Program-made: the position numbers and the translations under genes
Shown here: positions 1 to 7,365 of the stretch, in pieces
Numbering within the stretch: the stretch's first letter is position 1
How the letters are laid out: each line of letters opens with the position of its first letter
Notes under the pieces: generated by a model
Told to the model about the DNA's origin: nothing
The model's input: only the letters and a program-made list of their open reading frames with translations
Databases searched by the model: none
Assembly: GCF_008040165.1 (NCBI RefSeq)
Contig: NZ_VRUR01000001.1
Coordinates: forward strand, 1,631,349 to 1,695,348
DNA length: 64,000 nucleotides
Direction of reading: 5' to 3'
Origin: Flagellimonas hymeniacidonis
GTDB lineage: Bacteria; Bacteroidota; Bacteroidia; Flavobacteriales; Flavobacteriaceae

Positions 1-872
1 ATAGATTCTATAATGCACATATTCTCATCCGCAACTTTTTCTCCCGGGGCGACTGGTTCACAGGGAACACGGTACGAAGTGCCAGTCATTTTTGCGCCAT
101 CGTGAACTTTGTTTCTGATGCTGATTCTATTTATCCATTTTCCCGAAGTGGATGCTGGCCAACCGCCAGAAACTAATCTTAGCGGATATCCATGGGCCAC
201 TGGAATATCTTCACCATTCATTTTAAATGCCAATAGTGTTTCATCTTGCAAGGCTTTCGCCATGGGAACCCCTCTGGAGATTGGTTCCTTTTCAGGATTT
301 CTGCTTAAATGTATGTCAGCCGCATGATAGCCAATGTAGACTGCATCACTTTTAATACCGGCATCTTTTAGCACATCTTTTAATCTAACTCCTGTCCAAT
401 TGGCACAAGATACGGCACCAATTGTCCATTGATTTCCCTTTGCGGGAGGATTGAATTCACTACGGCCATTTCCTCCGCATTCCAATGTAAGTTGATAGGT
501 ATATTGTTGAAATTTGGATTTTAATTCGGATAAAGAGTAGGTTTTACTTTTTTGCACGGATTCGCCATCAATGGTCAACGACCAATTACTTGCATCTAAA
601 TTCTCTGGAATGAGTCCGTTATTTCTAATAAACATGAATTTATTAGGGGTGACTTTATCATCTAAGAGGTGTGCCTTAGCCTCGATATTCCAAGGTTTGG
701 TATTAAGCACCGTCATCCCCGTGTCTTTATTAAAAAGCTTAAAAGGATCTGGGTCTTGAAGTGCTAAGGGTTGGTATCCTGAAGGAATCCTATGGCCAAA
801 GACTATTTCGGTTCCTAGTAAAGCACTAAAAGTACCCAAGGTTCCCTTACTAATGAAACTACGTCTTTTCAT
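1..872 (-). CDS. Tat-exported sulfite oxidase-type molybdopterin oxidoreductase (3' end outside window)
   Basis: About 290 residues can be read from an ATG at 872 and no stop is reached before the window edge, so the C-terminus is missing. The N-terminus MKRRSFISKG is a twin-arginine signal, implying export of a folded cofactor enzyme. ECGGNGRSEF (Cys132) matches the molybdenum-ligand Cys loop of the sulfite oxidase fold, and WTGVRLKDVL plus GYPLRLVSGGWP are family hallmarks (Oxidored_molyb). The likely reaction is periplasmic sulfite to sulfate. It lies 8 bp downstream of the SSS symporter and behind the monooxygenase, which suggests disposal of sulfite released by desulfonation. SoxC-like activity is an alternative. 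A cytochrome partner could lie beyond the left edge. Confidence 0.85.
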   Translation of the reverse strand, partial: MKRRSFISKGTLGTFSALLGTEIVFGHRIPSGYQPLALQDPDPFKLFNKDTGMTVLNTKPWNIEAKAHLLDDKVTPNKFMFIRNNGLIPENLDASNWSLTIDGESVQKSKTYSLSELKSKFQQYTYQLTLECGGNGRSEFNPPAKGNQWTIGAVSCANWTGVRLKDVLKDAGIKSDAVYIGYHAADIHLSRNPEKEPISRGVPMAKALQDETLLAFKMNGEDIPVAHGYPLRLVSGGWPASTSGKWINRISIRNKVHDGAKMTGTSYRVPCEPVAPGEKVADENMCIIES

Positions 873-880
873 TATCTATT

Positions 881-2425
881 TTAGTGAAATATAATGTGTA
901 AAGCAACTAATGACAATGCCATACCAATACCTGCTTTGGCCAACATGGGGGACGCGGGTTCTGGCTTTAATTTGTCTTTTATGAAACCGGTTCGTGATCC
1001 TAACCAGATAATTACGAATCCGATAATAATAACCCACATGGCTCTAACAAAGTAGTTCATCTCTGGGAAATATTCTAAAAAGAAAAATTGTAATGGAATC
1101 GTGGCTGCAAATCCGAGCAAAGCAACACGATGTTTTGGAAAAGCAAGAAAGGCTGCAGCACTAATCAATACCACAATACCACAATTAATAAAATACCTTA
1201 ATTGATTAAGCTGATGTGTAAAGGCTGCTCCTGGATCTTGGAACTTCAAGTAAAGCAATACAACACCTATGATTGAACCAGAAATAAAGGCTATTAAAAT
1301 CGCCCTTTTTCCAGATTTAACAACTTGCTGATCAGATGCATTTTTATTTACATATACTCTATAGATATCAATAGACCATAAAGTAGCTAACGAGTTAAAT
1401 GTAGAATCCACAGTACTCATCAATGAGGCAAATAAAGCACATAAAATAAGGCCTTTAACGCCAACTGGAAGATATGTATTTACTAAATATGGAAAAGCAG
1501 CATCTGGCTCTGGCAACCCATTTTCTCCTAAAATACCTACTAATGCTATACCCGGAAGTATGATGATAGCAGCCATAAAATACTTCATTAATCCACCAAC
1601 CATTAGACCAATTTGAACATCTTTTAAACTTTTTGCGGCCAGAGAGCGCTGCACTACGGACTGGTTTGCACACCAATAATTGATATTCAATAAGAAAGCG
1701 CCAAAAATATGTGTCCATGGCAATGTATCATGGTCTGCAGGTAAATGCAAGTGCATCAAGTCGCCAGTTTTTGTGTATAACTCAGACCAACCTCCAAGAT
1801 GATGAATCGCAATAAATAAGACGACAACACCACCAGTTAGAAGAATTGCAAACTGAATCACATCGGTTCGTACCACAGCTGCCAACCCACCAAAATAGGT
1901 GTAGGTAGCTGAGAAAAGGCCTAGAAAAACAATTAGAATTGCTATTCTCATCAATCGGTCCTGGTGAATAAAGGAGAGGAAATCCCCAAAGACCAAATCT
2001 ACCGAATAGGCACCCCAAAATAATGCTGCACCAAGTGTAATGGTAGAAAATAAGAGGATGTTTGAAGCTGAATATAGTAAGGCAACCGTTTTACCCAATC
2101 TGGTTTTAATAAACTGGGTAATGGTAATGATCTTCTCTCTCAAATACATGGGAACGAAGATGAATGCTGCTAAAAGTAAGCCTTGAATTGCATTGATTTC
2201 AAAATTAGCCTGCGCCAAACCGTATAGATAGGCGGAACCCATAAAACCTAGGAATTGATACCCCTGAACATTTGTGGCAATAGTGGAAAAGGCGATGGAA
2301 GGCCATCTTAGGTTTCTGCCACTTAAAAAATATTCCTCTGTTGTTGCTTCTTTTGAAGTTCGTCCTGTAATCGCGGTTACGAATACAATAATAAAATAGG
2401 CGCTAACAATTAGTAAATCAATCAT
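881..2425 (-). CDS. SSS-family sodium/solute symporter
   Basis: This 514-residue protein has 13-14 predicted membrane helices and the SLC5/SSS pattern: an N-terminal helix followed by EEYFLSGRNLRWPSIAFS, and later the conserved TYFGGLAAVVRTDVIQF segment. Members take up sugars, carboxylates, amino acids or other small solutes with Na+. It resembles the sugar branch (SGLT-like) found beside flavobacterial sugar catabolic genes. It sits between the flavin monooxygenase and the sulfite oxidase on the same strand, so the inferred substrate is the sulfonate, possibly sulfoquinovose. The substrate cannot be read from sequence. A 149-bp gap separates it from the monooxygenase gene, and no recognisable operator was found there. 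Confidence 0.85.
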   Translation of the reverse strand: MIDLLIVSAYFIIVFVTAITGRTSKEATTEEYFLSGRNLRWPSIAFSTIATNVQGYQFLGFMGSAYLYGLAQANFEINAIQGLLLAAFIFVPMYLREKIITITQFIKTRLGKTVALLYSASNILLFSTITLGAALFWGAYSVDLVFGDFLSFIHQDRLMRIAILIVFLGLFSATYTYFGGLAAVVRTDVIQFAILLTGGVVVLFIAIHHLGGWSELYTKTGDLMHLHLPADHDTLPWTHIFGAFLLNINYWCANQSVVQRSLAAKSLKDVQIGLMVGGLMKYFMAAIIILPGIALVGILGENGLPEPDAAFPYLVNTYLPVGVKGLILCALFASLMSTVDSTFNSLATLWSIDIYRVYVNKNASDQQVVKSGKRAILIAFISGSIIGVVLLYLKFQDPGAAFTHQLNQLRYFINCGIVVLISAAAFLAFPKHRVALLGFAATIPLQFFFLEYFPEMNYFVRAMWVIIIGFVIIWLGSRTGFIKDKLKPEPASPMLAKAGIGMALSLVALHIIFH

Positions 2426-2574
2426 AGACTATGCAATTAAATGAGTTAATTCCATAGCACTAAATTCCAAGTAACAATCAAACATAATTGGTTTGGTTTA
2501 TAATGGTTGGTTATGGAACAATTCTTAATTATGTAATATACTATTTTGTTTCCAAAATTGGCGCCTTGGAACCT

Positions 2575-3732
2575 CTAAATACGTATTCCAGCCCCTAAGG
2601 GACTCATAGGTTCTTCCTCAGAAACTTTTCCTTGAGCCACAGGCATTGAAAATGTCTTTAGGCGAGGTAAAACCAATTTTGCAAAACGTTCACATTCTTC
2701 TTTATGTGGATATCCTGAGAAAATAAAAGCGCGTATTCCCATATCCATATATCGGTTTAATTTTTCAACAATTTGATCGGGATTACCAACCAAAGCTGCG
2801 CCACATCCAGAGCGACCACGCCCTATTCCAGTCCACATATTAGGTTCTACATACCCATCATCTTCAGAAATTTTACGCATTTCGGCCTGTCTGCTTACGC
2901 CATAAGACTTGGCGTCCAATGCTCTTTCGCGCATTTCCTTGCCTTGCTCAACGCCCAGTTTGGATACTATACTGTCTGCATATGCTCTTGCTTCTTCTTC
3001 GGTTTCTCTTACAACCACATGTACTCTAAGACCAAAATCAACTTTTCTGCCATAACTTGCTGCTTTGGCACTCATGTTTTCCATTAGTTTTTTAAGGTTC
3101 CCTTCGGTTTCTGGCCACATAAGGTAAACATCACAGTGCTCTGCACATAGGTCTACTGCAGCTGGGGAGTATCCTCCAAAGTACAATAACGGACCACCTT
3201 TTTGATATGGTTTTCCGGGCAAAGAAGGTAACTTCATATTATAAAACTGACCTTGATGGTCTATTTCATCTTGAGTCCAAGCTTGTTTTAAAATCTCTAT
3301 TACTTCCCTTGACCTTTGGTAGCGATCTTCTGATGACATTTCTTCTCCTGGTAAAGGGGATGAAATAATATTGATAACGAACCTCCCTTTTAAGATGTGG
3401 TCTATAGTAGTTAAGGTTCTGGCCAACATGGGAGGGTGGATTTCACCACAACGTACCGCTGCAAGCAAATTGATTTGCTTAGTCATTGGACCAACGGCGG
3501 CAACAAAGGGCAAAGTGTCTTGGCCTACTTGATAAGAGGACGGGCACAAAATGTTTCGAAAGCCATTTTTGTCGGCTGTAAGCAATATTTCTGATGCGTT
3601 TTCAAAAGTACTTTTGTAGTCCATGTTTCGCTCCCCTAAATACCGGTCGTCACCGTTACAAATGGGTGCGAACCAAGATACTTCTGCACCTTCCAAATGT
3701 GGAGATCTAATTTCTATTTTGGAATTTTCCAT
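2575..3732 (-). CDS. SsuD/SmoC-like FMNH2-dependent sulfonate monooxygenase (LLM class)
   Basis: This is a luciferase-like TIM-barrel flavin monooxygenase of 385 residues. It follows SsuD closely: HPPMLARTL, GRFVINIISSPLPGEEM, PLLYFGGYSPAAVDLCAE, LRVHVVVRETEEEARAYAD (the R-x-H of the SsuD active site), PNMWTGIGRGRSGCGAALVG and IFSGYPH near the C-terminus (the SsuD Tyr/His region). SsuD-type enzymes use FMNH2 and O2 to cleave C-S bonds, giving an aldehyde and sulfite. An aldo/keto reductase lies 22 bp upstream and an FMN reductase is divergent, as in SmoABC sulfoquinovose monooxygenase clusters. Sulfoquinovose is therefore the favoured substrate by inference. An alkanesulfonate remains possible. 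Confidence 0.85.
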   Translation of the reverse strand: MENSKIEIRSPHLEGAEVSWFAPICNGDDRYLGERNMDYKSTFENASEILLTADKNGFRNILCPSSYQVGQDTLPFVAAVGPMTKQINLLAAVRCGEIHPPMLARTLTTIDHILKGRFVINIISSPLPGEEMSSEDRYQRSREVIEILKQAWTQDEIDHQGQFYNMKLPSLPGKPYQKGGPLLYFGGYSPAAVDLCAEHCDVYLMWPETEGNLKKLMENMSAKAASYGRKVDFGLRVHVVVRETEEEARAYADSIVSKLGVEQGKEMRERALDAKSYGVSRQAEMRKISEDDGYVEPNMWTGIGRGRSGCGAALVGNPDQIVEKLNRYMDMGIRAFIFSGYPHKEECERFAKLVLPRLKTFSMPVAQGKVSEEEPMSPLGAGIRI

Positions 3733-3754
3733 TTCTTTTTCTTTATATATTTTG

Positions 3755-4651
3755 TTAATCTATTTCTCTTCCTAAAGATGCTTCCCAAAGTTGGTACCAT
3801 TCTTCATGGGTTAAGCTAATATTCAAAGCTTTATGCGCAGCTTGAATGCGTTCAATTTTTGATGTCCCCAACACCGGAATTATTCCAGATGGATGTTTTC
3901 TTAGCCATGCGTAAAGGATTTGATCTGCCGCTGCATTGTATTTTTCGGACAACCCAGCTAGTACCTTTTGAATAGCTTGTATTTTTTTGTCAAAACTATC
4001 TCCAAAAAGCAATCCTCCTCCAAGTGGAGACCAAGCGGATGGAATTACCTTGAGCTTTTGACATTGGTCCAAAGTACCATCTTCAAAAGCATTTCGGTGA
4101 AGTAGCGATATCTCTACCTGATTGGTGATCAGAGGCGTCAAGGAGTTAAGCAAATCAAATTGTGAAGGCGAAAAATTGGAAACTCCAAAGGTTAATACCT
4201 TACCTTCTTTTTTTAACTTGGAAAACACTTCAGCTATTTCATATGGATTAAAAAGATAATCTGGTCTGTGCAACAGCAGTACATCCAAATAATCTGTATG
4301 GAGTGATTTTAATGATTTTTCCACAGAAGCTTCAATATGTTCTGGAGTTAAATCGTATGATTTTATCAGATGACTTGGACGATTTTCTGAAATAAGCTTG
4401 ATGCCACACTTGGTGGTAATCCGTATTTTCTGTCTTAAATCCTTTCTAGATTTAAGTACATTGCCAAAATCTTCTTCAGTAGTATAATGGCCATAAATAT
4501 CGGCATGATCAAAATCGATGAGTCCTAAATCAAGACAACTTTCAATAAAGCTTTCATATTCAGGAGTAGAAAGATTGCTTCCCCAAGTACCCAAGCGCAT
4601 AGTGCCAATGATATAAGGGGAGATATTGTCTTTTTGAAGTGTCATGTACAT
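3755..4651 (-). CDS. Aldo/keto reductase (SmoB-like candidate)
   Basis: NADPH-dependent reductase with an AKR barrel, about 298 residues from the ATG at 4651. The catalytic tetrad is visible: Asp and Tyr in FDHADIYG, Lys in TTKCG, His in LLHRPDY. The C-terminus carries the NADPH-binding LGTSKIERI motif. It resembles the E. coli YdhF group. The frame extends to a TTG at 4675, but that codon lies inside the TACATTTG promoter element (4673-4680), so ATG 4651 or 4645 is preferred. It is the first gene of the minus-strand sulfonate operon. In the SMO pathway an AKR reduces 6-oxo-glucose to glucose, and this gene would fill that role. Confidence 0.85.
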   Translation of the reverse strand: MYMTLQKDNISPYIIGTMRLGTWGSNLSTPEYESFIESCLDLGLIDFDHADIYGHYTTEEDFGNVLKSRKDLRQKIRITTKCGIKLISENRPSHLIKSYDLTPEHIEASVEKSLKSLHTDYLDVLLLHRPDYLFNPYEIAEVFSKLKKEGKVLTFGVSNFSPSQFDLLNSLTPLITNQVEISLLHRNAFEDGTLDQCQKLKVIPSAWSPLGGGLLFGDSFDKKIQAIQKVLAGLSEKYNAAADQILYAWLRKHPSGIIPVLGTSKIERIQAAHKALNISLTHEEWYQLWEASLGREID

Positions 4652-4672
4652 TAACGGATTCGCATTGTAAGT

Positions 4673-4680
4673 CAAATGTA
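4673..4680 (-). promoter_or_regulatory. Putative -7 element of the sulfonate operon promoter
   Basis: TACATTTG on the minus strand fits the Bacteroidota -7 consensus TAnnTTTG. The LacI palindrome at 4696-4713 occupies the expected -33 region, so repressor and sigma factor would compete. The element excludes the TTG at 4675 as translation start. Confidence 0.5.
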
Positions 4681-4695
4681 AATAAATTAAGTATA

Positions 4696-4713
4696 AATGT
4701 AAACGTTTACATT
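4696..4713. promoter_or_regulatory. LacI-type operator, perfect 18-bp palindrome
   Basis: AATGTAAACGTTTACATT is a perfect inverted repeat with the central CpG typical of LacI-family operators. It lies between the divergent aldo/keto reductase and FMN reductase genes, at the -33 position for both. A near-identical copy lies at 7330-7347 in front of the exporter gene, which is followed by a lacI gene. The LacI protein encoded at 5315-6313 is the likely binder. Confidence 0.8.
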
Positions 4714-4724
4714 ATAAAAATTTA

Positions 4725-4732
4725 TAATTTTG
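4725..4732 (+). promoter_or_regulatory. Putative -7 element of the FMN reductase promoter
   Basis: TAATTTTG fits TAnnTTTG. It lies just downstream of the operator and 25 bp before the ATG at 4758. No clear TTG -33 box is present, and the operator fills that place. Confidence 0.4.
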
Positions 4733-4757
4733 TGAGCTAAATCCTTTTATTATTCAA

Positions 4758-5300
4758 ATGATAACAATTATCTCAGGATCCAATAGAAAAAACAACAAAA
4801 CACTATACTTTGCCAAGTACGCTTATGAAAAGCTTTCTCAAGAAGTGGATGATGAAGTAAGGCTTTTGGATTTGTCAGAACTTGAAGGAAATATTGTTAA
4901 TGAATTGATGTATAAAGATTCTGATCAACCTAAATTGATTCAACAAATACAGGATACTTATTTTATCCCTTCTACCAAATTTTGGTTTTTTGTACCTGAA
5001 TATAACGGGAGCTATCCTGGGATAGTAAAACTATTGTTGGATTCTATGTCTGTACGGGAATACAAATCCAGTTTTGATCAAAAAAAGGCATGCATTACCG
5101 GAATTGCCTCAGGAAGAGCAGGCAATTTACGTGGGATGGATCATTTGGCCGATGTTTTAAACCATTTAGGAATGTATGTGCATCCCAATAAGAACCCAAT
5201 TTCCTCTATTTTTAACTTGTTTGACCCTGAAAAGAATTCAATTAATAAGGTGGCAGAAGAGACACTTCAAAAACAGATTGGACAAATCTTAACGTATTAA
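4758..5300 (+). CDS. NAD(P)H-dependent FMN reductase (flavin supply for the monooxygenase)
   Basis: This 180-residue flavodoxin-like reductase (PF03358 type) has the FMN phosphate loop SGSNRKNNKT at the N-terminus and the flavin-contacting PEYNGSYPG motif near residue 80. Such proteins reduce FMN with NAD(P)H. It is divergent from the aldo/keto reductase and monooxygenase and shares their operator, so it is the probable FMNH2 donor (SsuE/SmoA role). It is longer than a minimal flavodoxin but usual for the family. It converges with the lacI gene, with 14 bp between the stops. Confidence 0.85.
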   Translation: MITIISGSNRKNNKTLYFAKYAYEKLSQEVDDEVRLLDLSELEGNIVNELMYKDSDQPKLIQQIQDTYFIPSTKFWFFVPEYNGSYPGIVKLLLDSMSVREYKSSFDQKKACITGIASGRAGNLRGMDHLADVLNHLGMYVHPNKNPISSIFNLFDPEKNSINKVAEETLQKQIGQILTY

Positions 5301-5314
5301 CAGCCCCATAGAAT

Positions 5315-6313
5315 TTATTGGGTGGAATCTCTTACCACCAATCTTGGTGATAGCACTTTTGTTTTTAGACTAGCACTTTTATCTTTTAAAGTTTTGAGTA
5401 AAATGGAAGCTGCCTGTTCTCCCATTTGGGTACACTCTTGATCTATGGTGCTAATTTTGGGCTGGGTAAGGTTGCTGAAATCAGCATTTCCAAAGCCTAT
5501 TAATTTGATTTGTTTTGGAACTTGAATGTTTAATTCCTTAAGCAGATTTAGGACATGTAGGCCTATTTCATCTCCATAGGCAAAAATGCCGTCAATATTG
5601 GGTTTGTCTTTCAGAAGCTTTTTTATTAATCCAATATCTTCTTTTAGATTACTACTCAATGTTATGCTCTCTCCCTTAAGGTTTTTGTCATTCCTTTTAG
5701 CAATGGCATCATTAAACCCTTTTTGCCTTTCCTTAAAAATGGAAACCTTAGTGTCTCCTACAATATGGATGAGGTGTTTGCATTGTTGATCAAGTAGATG
5801 ATTGGTTGCCATAAAGGCTCCCATATAGTCATCCAGCATAACAGAGTTTATGTTTTTCAGATTGGGGACTCTATCGAAAAAGACAATGGGAAGCTTACTT
5901 TTTATAATTTTTTGAATTTGGGACAAATCAGAAGTTTCCTTGGAGATGGATAGTAGAATACCTTCTACTTTGAGTTTTAAAAAAGAATTCAACGCTTCGT
6001 TTTCCTTTTCCTGAGATTCGTGGGATTGGGCAATGATAATATTGTAACCGGAATCGCTCACCATTTTCTCTATTCCATTGATAATTCCGCTAAAAAAGAA
6101 GTTGTTTACTTCGGGAACGATTACGCCAATTATTTTACTTTTTCCACTGCGAAGGGCTGCTGCCATAATATTGGGTTGGTAATCCAATTCTTGGGCAGCT
6201 TTCAATACTTTTTCCTTGGTCTTGGGTGAAACAAGCGTGCTATCATTGAAAACCCTGGAGACAGTGGCCAATGATAATCCTGTAATTTTTGCAATTTCTT
6301 TTATTCCGGCCAT
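5315..6313 (-). CDS. LacI-family regulator of the sulfonate locus
   Basis: This 332-residue regulator has an N-terminal HTH (IKEIAKITGLSLATVSRVF, with the hinge NIMAAALRSGKS near residue 55) and a periplasmic-binding-protein-like effector domain (IGVIVPEVNNFFFSGII to the C-terminus). The start MAGIKEIAK is the usual LacI start. It lies 55 bp downstream of the YeiH-like exporter in the same direction, behind the operator at 7330-7347, so autoregulation is likely. LacI proteins usually sense sugars or sugar phosphates, which fits a sulfosugar or a product of its breakdown as inducer better than a simple alkanesulfonate. Confidence 0.85.
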   Translation of the reverse strand: MAGIKEIAKITGLSLATVSRVFNDSTLVSPKTKEKVLKAAQELDYQPNIMAAALRSGKSKIIGVIVPEVNNFFFSGIINGIEKMVSDSGYNIIIAQSHESQEKENEALNSFLKLKVEGILLSISKETSDLSQIQKIIKSKLPIVFFDRVPNLKNINSVMLDDYMGAFMATNHLLDQQCKHLIHIVGDTKVSIFKERQKGFNDAIAKRNDKNLKGESITLSSNLKEDIGLIKKLLKDKPNIDGIFAYGDEIGLHVLNLLKELNIQVPKQIKLIGFGNADFSNLTQPKISTIDQECTQMGEQAASILLKTLKDKSASLKTKVLSPRLVVRDSTQ

Positions 6314-6368
6314 GGGGTCAACTATTAAGATAGTTTGTCACTGCTTATTAAATGGAATCTTAAAAAAA

Positions 6369-7301
6369 TTAGATATAATGTAATACATAGAGCAAGGAAA
6401 CAACCCCTAGCACTACCCATGTAAAAATACCAACAATTAAAATATTGAAACCAAGTTTTTTGAGTTGTGAAATATTGATTTGTAAGCCAATAAGAAACAA
6501 GGTAAAAATTAGTGCTTTGCGTGCAATCCATACGATATGTTCGCTAAAAGCTTCCGCTAAAGGTACATAGGAGTTGATAAGCATAGCACCAATAAACCCA
6601 AAAATAAACCAAGGAAAAGCAAATTTTTCTTTGGAGTTAGATCCAAAAGAAATGATTAAAACCAACGGAATTATCCATAACGTTCTCACCAATTTTGTTG
6701 TAGTTGCTACATTAAGCGCCACGTTGCCATATACTTCCGCGGCACCGACAACTGAGCTAGTATCATGAATGGCGATGGCACTCCAAGTACCAAATTGTAG
6801 TTGATCAAGTTCAAAGTAGTGTCCTATATAGGGAAAAATAAACAGGGCAACAGCGTTAAGTAAAAAAACGATAGCAAGAGAAATGGAGGTTTGGGATGAA
6901 TCTGCCTTAAGACTGGGGCTAACTGCTGCTATGGCGCTTCCGCCACAAATGGCGGTACCGGAGGCAACCAATATGGTGGTAATTCTTTCCGATTTTAGAA
7001 TTTTACCGATAGCGAATGCTATAATAAACGTGCATACTATGGTAATGAGTGTGATAAAAAAGCTGTTTGATCCTACCTCAATGGCTTGTTGCATATGAAT
7101 TCCAAAACCTAAGCCTACTACGGATAATTGTAATAAAGTCTTTTGAAAATTCTTGCTGTTCTGAATACTATCTTGATCTGCCACTTTAAATATTCCGCAA
7201 ACCATCCCAATGGCTAGAGCTAGGGCGGGAGATATGTATCCGAGCAAGGTGCCTATTAGCACCAAGATACCTAAAATATATGTAGCTGTTTTTGAGAGCA
7301 T
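6369..7301 (-). CDS. YeiH-type putative sulfate/sulfite exporter (UPF0324)
   Basis: This integral membrane protein has about ten helices and 310 residues from ATG 7301. The family signature is visible: AIGKILKSERITTILVASGT, CGGSAIAAVSP, and IAIHDTSSVVGAAEVYG. The family (Cons_hypoth698) is widely annotated as putative sulfate exporter and often sits beside sulfonate genes. An in-frame TTG at 7316 lies inside the TAGCTTTG promoter element, so ATG 7301 is chosen. The LacI operator starts 28 bp upstream. The inferred role is export of sulfite or sulfate produced by desulfonation, feeding the periplasmic sulfite oxidase. The transported ion is not proven. Confidence 0.8.
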   Translation of the reverse strand: MLSKTATYILGILVLIGTLLGYISPALALAIGMVCGIFKVADQDSIQNSKNFQKTLLQLSVVGLGFGIHMQQAIEVGSNSFFITLITIVCTFIIAFAIGKILKSERITTILVASGTAICGGSAIAAVSPSLKADSSQTSISLAIVFLLNAVALFIFPYIGHYFELDQLQFGTWSAIAIHDTSSVVGAAEVYGNVALNVATTTKLVRTLWIIPLVLIISFGSNSKEKFAFPWFIFGFIGAMLINSYVPLAEAFSEHIVWIARKALIFTLFLIGLQINISQLKKLGFNILIVGIFTWVVLGVVSLLYVLHYI

Positions 7302-7313
7302 TCTATTTGCCGA

Positions 7314-7321
7314 CAAAGCTA
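7314..7321 (-). promoter_or_regulatory. Putative -7 element of the exporter-lacI promoter
   Basis: TAGCTTTG on the minus strand fits TAnnTTTG and sits 12 bp before ATG 7301, giving a very short leader. The operator at 7330-7347 covers the upstream -33 region, the same geometry as at 4673-4713. Confidence 0.45.
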
Positions 7322-7329
7322 CAAATAAA

Positions 7330-7347
7330 AATGAAAACGTTTACATT
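7330..7347. promoter_or_regulatory. Second LacI operator (18 bp, one mismatched pair)
   Basis: AATGAAAACGTTTACATT differs from the 4696-4713 palindrome at one position (A for T at 7334). It lies upstream of the YeiH-like gene and the lacI gene. The shared sequence and geometry imply one regulator controls both transcription units and itself. Confidence 0.75.
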
Positions 7348-7365
7348 ATATTTGGGTGTGCCTAT

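Noticed and set aside
1782..2018. Cys/Trp-rich 78-codon frame inside the SSS symporter gene, and similar nested frames throughout
   Set aside because: They lie within well-supported genes in another frame, have no promoter or family pattern and show shadow composition.
4652..4675. Longer aldo/keto reductase start at TTG 4675
   Set aside because: The codon lies within the TACATTTG promoter element, so it is probably not transcribed as coding sequence. ATG 4651 or 4645 gives the normal AKR N-terminus.
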